64,000 nt of DNA from Cyprinodon diabolis (GCA_030533445.1 CM060082.1:38725317-38789316), one strand, 5' to 3'. Shown: positions 35,901-51,046, counted from the stretch's first letter. Translations and numbers: made by a program. Notes: generated by a model not told the origin, from the letters alone.

Positions 35901-37355
35901 GGCTAACCCTCCATCTGATATATGAAATGTATCTTTTTGTATGTATAATCACAAATAAAGCCTCTTATCATGTATATTATTAGATTTTTTTTGCAACAGA
36001 TCAAAGTACAAAGTACAGAATAGTGGTTAAAAGAAAAGTGAATTTCTCTAATTCTGGTGAACGTTCCCTAACACACCTCTAAAGCCTTCACAGGACAGGA
36101 GGTTTGTCACATTATAAAAATGTGGATACATGCAAATAGCTTTAATGAATACCTTTAGATTCAAAGTATTATCTGATGAATCATTTCCTTCTCACCTCAA
36201 GGGGCAACAATGTATTCTTCAGTTGGTTTTAAAAGGATTGCCTTCTCAGAAATTACCGTGACAAATTCACAAAGGAACACAGGCTGAAAGAGGAGATTTC
36301 AATCAATTCTCAGCTGCTTCTTTTGGAATATCAACTTGCTTCCCTCTCAAACAACTCCCTCTTAACTCCTTGTCAAACCAAGCAAGTGTCTTCTCTGCAT
36401 CACAAGTATCCTTCTGTAGCTTTTGTCTCAAGGGTCTCCGGGCTGCAAGTGGCTGCTTTCAATACTTGAAAACTTCCCTCAGAACCATATATAATTACCC
36501 TCACACATTCAAAGTCACTTCAAGGTTGCATCTGAAAATTGGCTCTTAAATAGGCATTGGACAGCAAATCTCTCTTTTAGTTTAGACTGGCTTAATTTAT
36601 AGCTGGCTATATGAGATAGTTGGTACTTTCTGTGGTTTGTGGGCTTAGTTGTTGCACTAATTGGTGTGGCTGAGAAAATGGTCCAGGGGGTAATAGAAGA
36701 TGAGTTTTAGTAAGTAACTCTTGATAATTACTTCTGAAGACGCAGCATGCTTCGACTTTCTTCGTTATAAAAACAATGATGGTGTACATATACAAATACA
36801 AATATGGAAAGAAGCAGAAAAGCATGAGGCGTAGGTGGCATCCAAGTATAGGAAGGTCTCAGCCTGGGCAGAAAAGACTTGAAATGAGAAGTGGAGAGCA
36901 TGAATTGCCACAAGCTAAGTGGAGTCTGTCATGCAGCTGGCACTGCACCGAGCTGTAGTTGACTCTGTCACAGAGAGGGAGTGTGGCAGCGCCAGGACCA
37001 GGAAGCTAAGCCTGCTTAGGAGAGCTTTAAACAGGCATATTGTAGCAGACAGCTGAACACCCTCTAACACAATGCCTGTGAGCTCTCATTTCCTCTCCTC
37101 TCACGAGAAAAGCTAAAACCTCTTCAGGCTCTCTAAACACTGAGCGTTGTTTTCTTGCACATCTTATCGGGGTGCTTTGTCAATAAAAAGTAACATGTTT
37201 GATCTATTTTTTTTATGATAGTTACATTTTTACACAATTAGTTTGATTAAGCAAGTAAATACTTAAAGTACTCTGCAAATCACAAGCAATGTTGCTTATG
37301 TTTTGGTTTGATATGTTTATGTCTTAAGCACTATCACTGAAGATAAGCGCATATA
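35901..37355. other. Intronic sequence, no gene seen
   Basis: No assignable feature. It ends at the TA flanking the Tc1 pseudogene. Confidence 0.4.
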
Positions 37356-38491
37356 CACTCACCGGCCACTTTATTAGGTACCCCATGCTAGTAATGAGTT
37401 GGACCCCCTTTTGCCTTCAGAAATGCCTCAATTCTTCGTGGCATAGATTCAACAAGGTGCTGGAAGCATTCCTCGGGGAGTTTGGTCCATATTGACATGA
37501 TGGCATCACACAGTTGCCGCAGATTTGTCGGCTGCACATCCATGATGCAAATCTCCCGTTCCACCACATCCCAAAGATGCTCTATTGGATTGAGATCTGG
37601 TGACTGTGGAGGCCATTTGAGTACAGTGAACTCATTGTCATGTTCAAGAAACCAGTCTGAGATGATTCCAGCTTTATGACATGGCGCATTATCCTGCTGA
37701 AAGTAGCCATCAGAAGTTGGGTACATTGTGGTCATAAAGGGATGGACATGGTCAGCAACAATACTCAGGTAGGCTGTGGCGTTGCAACGATGCTCAATTG
37801 GTACCAAGGGGCCCAAAGAGTGCCAAGAAAATATTCCCCACACCATGACACCACCACCACCAGCCTGAACCGTTGATACAAGGCAGGATGGATCCATGCT
37901 TTCATGTTGTAGACGCCAAATTCTGACCCTACCATCCGAATGTCGCAGCAGAAATCGAGACTCGTCAGACCAGGCAACGTTTTTCCAATCTTCTCATGTC
38001 CAATTTCAATGAGCTTGTGCAAATTGTAGCCTCAGTTTCCTGTTCTTAGCTGAAAGGAGTGGCACCCGGTGTGGTCTTCTGCTGCTGTAGCCCATCTGCC
38101 TCAAAGTTCGACGTACTGTGCGTCAGAGATGCTCTTCTGCCCACCTTGGTTGTAACGGGTGGTTATTTGAGTCACTGTTGCCCTTCTATCAGCTCGAACC
38201 AGTCTGGCCATTCTCCTCTGACCTCTTGCATCAACAAGGCATTTCTGCCCACAGAACTGCCGCTCACTGGATGTTTTTTTCTTTTTCGGACCATTCTCTG
38301 TAAACCCTAGAGATGGTTGTGCGTGAAAATCCCAGTAGATCAGCAGTTTCTGAAATACTCAGACCAGCCCTTCTGGCACCAACAATCATGCCACGTTCAA
38401 AGTCACTCAAATCACCTTTCTTCCCCATACTGATGCTCGGTTTGAACTGCAGGAGATTGTCTTGACCATGTCTACATGCCTAAATGCATTG
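37356..38491 (-). pseudogene. DD36E-type Tc1-like element, broken transposase
   Basis: The left end CACTCACCGGCCACTTTATT (after TA) is a family TIR. The opposite TIR is absent, because homology stops near 38491. The transposase reads right to left from ATG at 38428 (MGKKGDLSDFERGMIVGARR), with frameshifts in the middle (for example near a T-run at 38274-38283). The segment WSDESRF carries the first catalytic Asp, but an in-frame TGA lies 5 codons before it (37996-37994), probably from CGA. The rest is open (37897-37388, 169 codons) with GGGGVMVWG, FQQDNAPCH and [11 protein letters not shown]. The second Asp and the Glu are 36 residues apart, unlike the DD34E spacing of the two intact elements, and match the DD36E ('Incomer') lineage by spacing. 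It is antisense to pard3. Confidence 0.85.
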
Positions 38492-38765
38492 ATAAATCTT
38501 ACATGTGCTAATTATGTCTTATAAACGATTAGCACATCTTGCCATACTAATAGTAACAGCATTTGTTGTTGAGGGATTTACTATTAAATGGAGATCCCTA
38601 TCTGAAAACTGTTAACATTTTCAAATCTATTTCACCACAAAGTCACTGCTGCCATATTAAATCCTGTTTACAAAAGAACATTTTACAGTTATCCATTTAA
38701 AACATTAGATGTTTAAATCTTAAACATAGCACCATATTTGTGGTCTAATTGGATATAAAATATAG

Positions 38766-38880
38766 AATATTTAGTCTTTATTGTCCCACAGATGCACACT
38801 CAGATGCAATTTCATTGTGCAGCTATGTAGAATTAATTGGAAAATATACAAAATGTGAATGAAACAATTGTGCACACAAA
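38766..38880 (-). repeat. Possible LINE 3' tail
   Basis: TTTAGTCTTTATTGTCCCAC, then GATGCAATTTCATTGTGCAG, resembles reversed LINE 3' ends of the 'TTTATTGTC...' kind. No boundary or TSD was seen. Confidence 0.3.
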
Positions 38881-41057
38881 CAACAGCAGTGTTTACAAGA
38901 AAATGAAAAAAACAAAAACTTTGCGATTAACTGCAGAGATGTGAAAAATATGTGAAAATTATTTAGGGCAATATTGGCTGTAAAGTCTGACAACTACTAG
39001 AAGGAAGGATCTGTGATGATGCTCCTTTGTGCACCAGGGTGACATTATTTAATAGTCATGTTTTTGTATTGGAGTCCTTCTTTCTTCTACTATCTCCAAA
39101 GTGAAATAGCATCATATAAACAGAACTGGCCCTCCTGAGGAGCTTAAATGTGACCCCTTCCTCTCAGCTCTAGATGAGCTGCTGCTCCAACAAACTACAC
39201 CTATCTCCTCCTAATCATTACGGTTTAAAGGGAGCAACTATTGTTGCACTTATATCTTTGTTTTACAAGCTATAGTATAAAAAACTAAAATACAAAAGCA
39301 AACTGAACCAAACAAGTAGTAAAAAATCTGCTTTGGTTCTGGACTAGAGAAGTGGACCAAAGCTTCTAGTATGAAAATAACCTTTATTTGGCAAGGATTT
39401 TACCCTTTGTCACAGCTTCCACACTAAAGTGTGTTGTTAGCTTGGTTATGAAGCACATGCATGGTATACCCATTAATAACAACCCAGATACCAAAGTATT
39501 TGACCCAGTGGTTGTATGTCCAACGTAGGCTGAAAAGCATCAAGTTCCATCCAATTACTTTACTTTGGGTTTTTTGAAATTGTTTAGACACTACAAAGAA
39601 ATGTAATAGAATATTTCACATTTCTATTTAATTTCAAATACAAATTGCAACTTGCAAAATGGTTTTAGTTGCAACAGTTCTTACATTTCTTCCTCTGAAT
39701 CTCAAACTCTTGTGCCTTTAATCTCTTCCTTCTTCTGTTTGCCTGCACTAGAAGTCATGAATACTAAAAGCTGCGTGCATTCATTATAGAGAGTATCTGA
39801 AGGTCAGTGGGCCAATTTGTGAGAAAGTGTCTCTGTGTCTTTGTCTGCAGCCATAGTTTTTTGTCCAGAGGGAATTATTTAGGAATTACTGTCTTAAGAC
39901 CTCTCCACCACTATGTCGTCCCTCTTCCACATCATTTTCAAAAAAGCTCATTGATCCAACATAGTGAGTGTATGCGGGGGTGTGTATGTGTGTGTGTGTG
40001 TGTACTGTATGTGTGGAGCTGGTATTTTATGGGGAGCCTTAAAAGTCTCTTCATGGATGCCTTATGTCTCTTCTATAACAGATGTACCACAGCCTAAGGC
40101 TCTTGAGTTTTAGCTCGTTATCTGAGTGTGTGTGTGTGTGTGTGAGCAGGAACGCTGCATACTATTCCCATTTAGATGTCAGTGGGGAGTTCACCTATAA
40201 AAGATCAAATAATAGTCATTTATCTCTAAAGGCACTCATCCGTCTACACAAACACATCTGCACACAGGATGATACAGTTTATTATTGCCTGTGCTACCGT
40301 GCTGTAGACTTGCATCAATGTAAATGTTGTACTATAGCACTTTTGTCATGTCTCCTGTTAGTAACGTCTGCCTTTCTTCTTTAAAGGCCATTAGACTGTA
40401 AAAGCTCTGATTCACTTGCTGACACTCTGTGTGGCCTCACCTTTGGATGACACTCCCAAAGGACTCAGAAAAAGCCCTCTCCACAGCCAGCGGAAAACTG
40501 TCTATTATTTTATGTGACTGCTGAGGCGACATGCTATGGAGTGTATGTCGTTTGTGTAGCCCATTTGCCTCCTGTTAGTCTAAAATGACCTGTATCTTCA
40601 TGGGTGTTCCTTTATGACAGTGGGGATTATTAGCGGTGGAGGCTGAAGAGAGGAAAGTCTGGAACACCACGCCACTTAGATATATTTTAAATATAACACC
40701 AGGATTATTGCCTAATATGCTCCACAGTGGTTTGCATGAGCCTCCTGCTCTGAATCTCCAATAGTATTCACACCCCTCCTGTCACATTACAGCTGTTTTT
40801 ACCGGGATTCTACGCAGTGATTACATGAATACACTTCGACCGGCTGATATTTTCAGCATATTCCATTTTAACTCCTTCCAAAACTAACAGATTCTTTCCC
40901 AGGTTATTAGTGTAATAACCCAGTAACTCTTCCTATATTCAGCCTGTTCACTGGTTACCTCCTATTTATTTCATATTTGATAAATGGCTTCTGCATCATT
41001 TGCAATGTCATTTCATAACTATATTATTGTTGTATGATTAAGCATATTGTGAGCACT
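38881..41057. other. Intronic sequence with two (TG)n runs, no gene seen
   Basis: Interrupted GT repeats lie at 39976-40004 and 40124-40144. They create Cys/Val-rich spurious ORFs. No other feature is assignable. Confidence 0.45.
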
Positions 41058-41426
41058 AGGGCTGCAACTAATGATTATTTTGCAAATCGATTAATCTGTT
41101 GAGTATTTTTCTGATTAATCGATTGATAATCGGATAGACAAAGGTTCCTTAAAGAAGATTTTTTATGAAATCAAACCAGGTGAAATTAAATCTATTCCTC
41201 TTTTGCTGTATCCATTTCTGGAAACAGCATATCGACATATTTTATTTTATTTTTTTTAATCATAAATGCAAAATTTTTATATATTTTTTAAATTTTGATT
41301 TAATAACGGCTTTCAGTGGGTCACACCATCAGCTAAAGGGATGTTTGGCATTCTTTATACTCCATTTAGAGATTAATCGATTACTAAATTAATTAATCAT
41401 TAATTGGATTAATTTTTCAGCCTTAG
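41058..41426 (+). mobile_element. hAT MITE family 'GGGCTGCAACTAA', copy 3 (fullest)
   Basis: It starts AGGGCTGCAACTAATGATTA and ends AATTTTTCAGCCTTAG, whose complement is CTAAGGCTGAAAAATT. ATCGATTAATC-like motifs sit inside both ends. The interior has AAAGGTTCCTTAAAGAAGAT, as in copy 2. Flanking octamers TGAGCACT and TTAGCTCT could be a decayed 8-bp TSD (two mismatches). Confidence 0.7.
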
Positions 41427-43019
41427 TTAGCTCTGTACAGTCCAAAGTCAAATATCTTGCATGATTGTGTACATGCGGAGGAGAAAAATCCATCATTATA
41501 TTTAGGTGAAAGGCATCTTAAAGTTGTAGGAGACAGAAGCTCAAGGACTAGAGTCACAAACTCTGAAATGCTCCAAGAGTCAGTATGCACAGGGTGGATT
41601 CAAGCCACATATTTGAGAAATTCTACTTCTGCAGCTTCTGCAGAGTAGCGTTTATTTTTGTAAGGAATGGAAGTTTTTCCAAGGACATCCCTCAAATGAG
41701 AAAAGAAAAGGTAGAATAGCTGAAAAATGATTAGAATCTAAACCAAGCTCTATTTAAGCCAAACATTTTGGTCTGCCTCTGTAAAACCCTGCGTTTCAAT
41801 GCCAAGGATAATGTGTGGGCAGAGCTCATAGACACAAAGCACAGTTATGGCACATCACTTTTATTGCAACTCAAATAATAATGACTGTTGCTGCCAGCGA
41901 CATCAGGATGTTAATAATTCACGACAGGGAAACAAAAAAAAAAAAAACAGAGCTGACAGATGCGCTGCCTACTTGTTTTCAGATATGCCCCTTGGAACAA
42001 CACCCATCCTGTCACCCACTGATAAAACCTATTGTCCAAACCCTTTCATTTACTCTTCTTTCATACCTAATCTATAGGGTCGTGTTAATTGATGCGAGTT
42101 TTAGGCAGCATCTGAAGGAATAGTTGTCTAAGCCATGTGTTTGTTTCTATGGTAGAAAAAAATCCGCTAATGAATGAGTTATGTAGGTTTAAAAAGGAGA
42201 GCTTAAGCTTTTTTTGTTGTTTTTTGGGGCATAGATTCATACACAGAATCTGTGTTTCAGTTTCTTTTGTATTTGTCATTTTTTTTAATACAGAGATTGT
42301 TATAGTTTTGCCAAGTTATGTTTGAAGCTTATGGAAAAAGCGGGACAAGGTTGTATAGTTTTTAAAATTTTAGTTCTGTCTTTCTTTTTTTTTACCGTAA
42401 GTTAGATAGATATCTTTCTAAAATATGATTTTACAAACCTTTAGATCACAAACAACCCCCTTGTGGCTTTGCCTTTGTCTGTGTGTGTGTGCTGTCACTC
42501 TGCCATGTTCCAATTAGCAGCAGCGTTAGGCGAGGTGTGGCACCTGTGACCACAGGGGCTGCAGTGGGAGTTTCCCTCTTAACACAACATTAAGAGAACC
42601 AGTCCCTTCTTTTGTTTGACAAAGACCTCACTATGACATTCAGCTCCGGAGCCAACGCTAATATTTTCTTTGTGGAGGGGAAAATGAGTTCTGCTCCAGG
42701 CAAGGAAGCGGCGTTTTAGTCACCCGTTACTTGGGAGGTAGAATAAATGACTGGGCCACAGCTAAAACATCTGCTGTAGCCGTTCAGTTTGATATAAGGA
42801 GATCGTTCCTGGGAAACACTTTTCTCACTAAAATGCAATAATGTTAAATGTTAAATGTTACAATAAGCTCTAGGTTTTATTTATGTGATTTAAGGCTAGT
42901 ATAAACCTCCCTGGTTTGTGTGGATCTTATTGTTCTCACGTGCAGGGATTTTTACTGTATGTTCACTTTATGCTTACTTTTAAATGACTTTGCTTAGTTT
43001 GTAGCAGGTTCCTAAAAGT
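41427..43019. other. Intronic sequence, no gene seen
   Basis: No recognisable gene. A tandem ATGTTAA triplet lies at 42841-42861. The region 42470-42780 is less AT-rich and could be a conserved element, but this cannot be judged from one genome. Confidence 0.4.
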
Positions 43020-43758
43020 ATAATACTATAGTGTTACAATTACTCCCTTCACTTTGATACCCCTAAACCAACCAGTTTTATTCAACTGAACCTTTTGAAA
43101 GTTCCCTTATTAGTTAATGGATTCCATAGTTTTAGGATGGACCCTGATATTCTGTGTCCTCAGGTTTAAAAGAGAACAAAGAGCATCATAGAACAAAGGG
43201 GTTCTACAGACAGGTCAGAGAGGAAGCTTTACAGACGTTCAAAATGGAGTTAGAATATAAAATGATATCCAGAGCTATGAACGAAGAGGAAGGCGCAGCT
43301 GCAAACCTACAAAAAAAGAACCTTCCTTCTAAACTGACAGACCGGGCCAGGAGGTCATTACTAGGGGAAGCTTCAAAGAGGTCCATGGTCACCGCGGAGA
43401 AGCTGGAGAACCTCTAGAACCTGTAGACCTCCCCAAATCTGCCCTTTATGGAAGTTTTGCAATAAGAAAGCCTTAGGACGTTTGTTTTCAATTTTCCACA
43501 AGCAAAGTTCAGCGGAATAGCCAACATGTGGAAGAAGGTAAGACCGGAACTGTGTAGCCACGGTAACTAGTGATGCACACGCATAATCCACAGAGCAGCG
43601 TGGTGGCAGCATGATGCTGACAGAATGCTTTTCCTTCGCAAGGGCAAAGAAGACAGTCAGAGCGACCCTCAGAATGCAGCCAGAGCTACCATAGAAAAGG
43701 TTTATGTGTAGATGTATTAAAATGGCCTGGTCAAATCTTAGCTACCTTAGTCCAATTG
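43020..43758 (+). mobile_element. Decayed Tc1-like element B
   Basis: An 88-codon remnant frame (43154-43417) ends in KLTDRARRSLLGEASKRSMV, the DNA-binding linker of fish Tc1 transposases. Farther on are CTGCCCTTTATGGAAG, CAACATGTGGAAGAAGGT, GTGGTGGCAGCATGATGCTG (43598-43617) and AATGGCCTGGTCAAA, all in family order but with large gaps. The left 100 bp is assigned by weaker similarity. No complete TIR survives. Confidence 0.7.
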
Positions 43759-43914
43759 TATATACGTGACTTTATCATCCATTACTGTAGAGCTTTAGCA
43801 AATTTGTTAGAAGCAACTTGTTAAAGGTTTTACAGTAGTTTTTGAACATGAAAAGCTTGTAGACACCCCAGAGGAATGCAGCCTTTACTGCATTCAAAGG
43901 TTTTTCTGCATCAT

Positions 43915-44173
43915 AAGATTTCTGCTGCGACATAGAGAGTAAGAAAATGGCATTAACAACATGAAAGCATGCTTCCATCCTGCCTTGTATCAATGGTTCA
44001 GGCAGGTGGTGTAATGGTGTAGTAGCATCTACTTAATGCTATCATGTTAAGATGAACCACATTCTCTGAGGAATGTTTCCAGTACCTCATTGAATCTATA
44101 CCATAATGGATAAAGCAAAACATTGTGGAACCTGGTACTAGCAACGTGTATCTAATAAAGTGGCCAGTGAGTG
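43915..44173 (+). mobile_element. DD36E-type Tc1 fragment C, 3' end
   Basis: AACATGAAAGCATGCTTCCA, CCTGCCTTGTATCAATGGTT and GAGGAATGTTTCCAGTACCT match, in opposite orientation, the coding part of the 37356-38491 pseudogene. It closes with TAATAAAGTGGCCAGTGAGT, the family right TIR, followed by TA at 44174. The catalytic region is deleted. Confidence 0.8.
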
Positions 44174-45603
44174 TATATCACTACTTAGTGTTAATCAATA
44201 TACAGTTGAAATAACACTTGAAGTTTTGTTGGAATGTTAAAAACTAGAGAATATGAGGGTGTTTTTTAAAGATGCTGCCTGATCTTCCCCTGTTGAATGG
44301 CTGTGTTCTGCTTTCAAACTGGGATGCTGGTTACAGCCTGGTTGGTGTGTCTTTGAATGCCTGAGGGTGGTTCAATGGATCAGGCCCTCTTACCCCGCAC
44401 CCACATCATCTTCACTCGAAGAAAAAAGGTCTTTCCATTTCTTTCTCTTAACATAACTGACTGTTAGGCCACTTTCCATTAGAAACAGTTGAGAAACCTA
44501 TTCCCTGCTTGGTATTCTCCCCACTTCCCACCCACTCTCATAGTTTGCACTTTGCAGACAATGTGTTCTCAAAGATGGCAAACACACTGCTATATATCAA
44601 TATAATACCTTTATGTAGCGTCATTATTTTTCTGTCACATGGAAATAAGAAATGATGGAACAGCTACAGAGAGAGAAACGGTGTGAGGGGTATTTCATTG
44701 GCGTGTGCACAGATTTATCTTGATATGAATGCAAAGATTTTGATCTGTGTGAGCAGGTGAGGCTGCCTGTGGCGTTCAGCACACGCTGACAGGTGGTCCC
44801 TTACACTTTGTCTAAGTTTGTCTGTATTTAAACTTGTGAATGTGCACCATCCTTTCTCTGTACTGGTGTTATGCTTTATACAGCATGTTTATTTGTTTAT
44901 GCAGATTAATCCACCGTATCAGACTATGGCAGCACACCTCTGTTATTTAACATGGGTAACGTCTCAGTGGGTGGCTGCTGTTTTCATGCAGAATGCAGCA
45001 GCCAAGCCTTCACTTGTTTTTCAAAAGCAGCCTTAAAGGTTGGGAAGATAAGAGGAAATATTGAAATGTGCAGCGATTAGAGGATTTTTTTTTTTTTTAA
45101 AGGTGTGGCTTTGTTAAGATGTAGTTTTAATCTGTCAAAATGAACACAATTTGATATTTACAGAACATTTTGAGACAAGAACCTAGAAAAAATTTGACTT
45201 TTAAAAACTATTTCTAATGTATCTATTAGATGGATAATTGGAAAATGTGTAGAACTGTTCAAAAACATCAACCTGTTTTTGGAGATTACAGTAAAGTGTG
45301 CAACTCTTCTGGACAATGCTCATTGCCTCAATTTAGTAAAATCCCTTATAGTTTTCTAATTTAGAAGCTGTTGATAATCATTCATTTTGCAAACTGGTAG
45401 AATATTTTACAGTTAATGTTTGTGTAGAACAATAGATATACCAAAGCTTGGGTAAGAAAAAGCTAATCTAACTTTCTTTAAATGGTCTGGGTGTCAGATA
45501 TAGTTCAGGGAAAATTGAGCAAACTTAGCTGGTCCCTGCCTGGACTCATCTTACCTCCTGCTTTAATTTATTAGCTGTTTCATTAACATTCCTCAGGGAT
45601 TTA
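44174..45603. other. Intronic sequence, no gene seen
   Basis: No assignable gene or repeat up to the TA target of the second intact Tc1. Confidence 0.4.
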
Positions 45604-47209
<1,606 letters not shown>

Positions 47210-47561
47210 TACAACATTAGAAACAAATGCTGTGACCTTATTTTGTTGGAAAAGCTTGGGATTATGATATCAGTTGCAATAAACCTGCCTATTTCTTACT
47301 GCTCTCTTATTGACCTTTGTTTCTAACACTTTCTGTGATCTTTTCAATAATGAACACTGAAATGTGTGTCAGGTGTGGCCATCCACTGCGAGCTGGCTGG
47401 GCATTACCATCGCAGGGAAATATTTGCAAATATTCTCTTGTGATTTGTTTTTATTGCTTTTAATAATGTTTGGATGGCAACATATTGTCAATGTATTGTC
47501 CAGCCTTAGTCCACTTTGTCCAAATCAGCATCACACATTGAAAATCGTCCGCCCCAACACA

Positions 47562-48355
47562 TTCTAAAAGGTGCTGTTGGACTGATATCTGGTGACTGTG
47601 GAGGCCCCTTGAGAAAACTGAGCTAATATAAATGATAAACTAGTTTGAGATGATGTGTCCTTTATAACATTGGTCATTGTCCTACTGGAGGTAAGCATGA
47701 GTTCACGATGGATACTCTGTGATCATAATGGGGGAGGGGGGGCATGGTCAGCAACAATACCCAGGCTGTAACAAAAAATATCCCCCTATCAGATGACACC
47801 AACAATGCCAGCTTAAACAGGGGATTCAAGCGTCACTTTCATCATTTTCCCCAAACCGAGACCCCTTGTACCTGGCATTGTTTTTGTGATCCTATTATTG
47901 TCCAATATTGGTTAGCCTACATACTGTGGCTTTAATTTTCTCTCTTTGGCTAAAAGAAAATGACATCTGGTGTGGTTTCCTGTTTCTGTAGCCTTTAGGG
48001 ATGGTATTTCTGAAAAACCTAGACGGAAACTAAAGGTTATTTAAGTTGCTCCACTATCTACTTCATCTTGTCAGCCTCTGACGTCTACAAGGTATTCTCA
48101 TGTTTAGAATCGCTGCTAATTTTGAATATTCTCTATTTTGGACAAGACTCTGTAAACACAAAAGCTGATTGTTTGAAAATCCCAGTAATCCCACTTTCTA
48201 AAACAGTCCCACCAAACTGCCTTCCACCTGCATCCATGGCATTTGTTCTATACATCAAGTGTCCCTAGAAACAGATGAGCAAAGTAAGACTACAGACGTC
48301 AATGGTGTGAATGGTTAGGAATGGCATTTATACCGAAATAAATTAATAGCTGATC
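47562..48355 (-). mobile_element. Old DD36E-type Tc1 copy D
   Basis: GATATCTGGTGACTGTGGAG, GGCATGGTCAGCAACAATAC, GACATCTGGTGTGGTTTCCT, AAACACAAAAGCTGATTG and GAAAATCCCAGTA follow the 37.4-38.4 kb pseudogene in order and strand with many substitutions and gaps. It has no open frame and no TIRs. It is the oldest-looking member of this lineage here. Confidence 0.7.
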
Positions 48356-48861
48356 CATGTGATCAGCTTCCATTAGGTGATAAATGACAAAGCAATGAAT
48401 CATGATGTAGTTTTTCCATTTTTTCCTTATTTCTGTGCAACATTCTCTTCATATAAAATCTCCATTAAAGGCTTCAACATTTTGCGACAAAAATTTGTAA
48501 CAGTATAATCACCACATAAAACAATCTTGTCTAAATCTAAAATCTATCAGGAAACGACCAAATACATTCTTTAAGGTGGATGCTGGACATGGGAACTGCC
48601 AAAACCTGATACAGTCTCAATGGTTTGTCAATAAGTGCATTTAGTGAGCTCCACAGAAGCTCATTTCTCTGAAGGTACAACAGGGAATTCTTGATCTATA
48701 CCGATCATTCCTTGTTCCACACAAACTGTGGGAGAAGTCTGTCAATTATTGCATACATCAGAAGCGGTATAATAACCTCTCCAGGGTGTCAGAATGATCC
48801 ACTGGCTGAAATAGGAGCCTGTTGTGTGTTAATGCTTTGTTTTATTGTAATTTGTGCAAAG

Positions 48862-48878
48862 TTCAGTAGGGGGCACTG
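48862..48878 (+). promoter_or_regulatory. Candidate CTCF site
   Basis: TTCAGTAGGGGGCACTG fits the CTCF core in plus orientation (CAGTAGGGGGCACT). Motif evidence only. Confidence 0.4.
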
Positions 48879-49162
48879 TGGTGTCACTTTTGCTCTGTAG
48901 CTTAAGTGATAAAAAAGATCACACTATTGTAAAAACTCCAACTTTTCCACAACTCATTATTAATCCCATGGAATTAAATAAAAATTGTCCTCATAGTTAG
49001 AAGATTTTGAATGTATACATATGTTTTAAATCGTGTTAAACATATGTAATCTTAGCTGTGACTATTTAAGTATTTTACATGTGCTGTTGTTTTAAAAGTA
49101 ACTGGTAGATGTATGTGCTGGTATCAGTTTTTTATTAAAAGCACTTTCTCTTTACATATCAG

Positions 49163-50655
49163 CAGGGGCGGATCTTGAAAAATAATTATGGGGTGGCGAG
49201 AGGGGGGCAAGGATTTTTGAGGGGTGGCAACAAATGGCATTTGTTTACACTAAATTTAATCACAGTTATCACAGTTTGGTGAGAATAGTATGCACAGTAA
49301 GTGTTTCATGTGAAACAGTTCATATTAGTAATACATCGTACAATGTGATCTCACTTAATAGGACATAGAAGAATGATAACACTACTTCTAGAGGGCATTA
49401 TGACAGGAAAGGTATTATGGTAAGACACAGGTGCTGAGGTGCCGATGTGTGAGATTGACTGTCAGAGAGGCAGCTTTGCAGCATTTGCACAAGATGAAAC
49501 TATAGAAAGAAAAACTTACCCATCAGAGATCTATGGACTGAACTGTACTAAAGTGAGGATAACTACACAGTAGAAATAAATGGGTCAAGTCACCCAAACA
49601 AGGTACCGGACATCCATGTATTGTTTACTCTGAACACACATTTACCCCATTTTTTCCTCAGTAACTTGACATACAGCAGTTAAGGCAACATGAAAGGGAC
49701 ATTTTATGCATGTAAATATGCTGTAGATAGAGCTGCTGTATCAACAAATCAACAAAAAGGCAGGTACTGTATGTTACATCAAAATCTCCACAAATCTGAA
49801 AAGAAGCAACATAAAAATACATTTCGCTTCCAGTCTGAAAAAGTACAAAAAATGTTGTGAGTAGGTTCATACAGGTCATTTCTGGATAGTTTCATTCTAT
49901 ATATACAAAAAAGAAACAACACTGCTTCATATTAAGCAGGATTTACACCAGTATCACATTTTTAACTTTACTTTTTACACTTTTGGTTTTATTAAAGGAA
50001 ATATCAGATTTTCTCAGGTGCCAAAACAAAATGTAACAGCTCTGTAAAGGCTCACCAGAGAGCATAACATAAAGTTGACATGACTATAACAGGTGAATGC
50101 GGCGATTTCTATGTTGCTCAGCAAACAACTTTATAACAAATGTATTTAGATCCAATGCCTTTGTGCGCTTTGATTTGAGTACAACCAAACTTGATCGTCT
50201 CTTTTCTGTCATAGTTGACCGCAAATATTTTTTTAGCCTGAGACGTCAGGCCTAACTAGTTAGAGAAATAACGTTCTGCAACCTGATTTTTATCATCTCA
50301 AAATCAGCATTGCAGCTATGCTATCAACATTGTGCTTTCTTTATGATTAAATTTCTCGATAGAAAGTTATTCAGTTTTTACCTGTTTCATCCCGTGTCTC
50401 CTCTCCGCATGACCCCTGGCTCCCTCGCTTTGCCCCATTCGGTTTCAAAACTAATCAGTCTCCATCGCTCTCACGTCATTTCGTGCTGCATTCACTGCAG
50501 TCCGACATTGGAAATTAGCGGTCGTAATTCTCAAATTATCCATAATTTATAAGCCTTGCCACCCCTACCGCTAACTGAGGTGGCAGCAGGGGTGGCAAGG
50601 CTGTCATTTAGGGTTGCATTTGCCACCCTATGCCACCCCGGTAGATCCGCCTATG
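49163..50655. mobile_element. 1.49-kb hAT element with perfect 8-bp TSD
   Basis: The left end is CAGGGGCGGATCTTG and the right end GTAGATCCGCCTATG (complement CATAGGCGGATCTAC). Both sides carry CATATCAG (49155-49162 and 50656-50663), a perfect 8-bp TSD. Subterminal GGGGTGGC motifs recur near both ends (49191, 49220; in complement around 50561 and 50633) and may be transposase-binding repeats. I find no long ORF or hAT catalytic motif inside, so it is non-autonomous or a decayed autonomous copy. Confidence 0.9.
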
Positions 50656-51046
50656 CATATCAGTGTGATCAAATCATGTTAAAGCATGTCTGCCCCACTG
50701 GAGACATGATGTAAAAAGGGTTATTGTGTAGCAATGGTGCAAATCATAAGAACTGCTGATTGAAATATATTCCTTCAGAAATTTTCCATTGCATCAAGAG
50801 TAATAAGGGGAAATACAACTTGTTTTATAATTCTCAAAATACCCAGCCTTGAGAAAGTTTGTGTAAGACGAGTAAAGAAATATCTGAAGATTTAGCAAAG
50901 TGTTGGAGCTTTCAGGTGTGTGGTCACATCAACCACCACGGGTCGCTTCACAGGCTTTGGAATCGACACCAGCCGTCCTCTCTCCTGCTGTCACCTTGAT
51001 ATAGGAAAAAGTGGAAAGACTTTCTTTCTTCAGAGGCAGATGGGGA

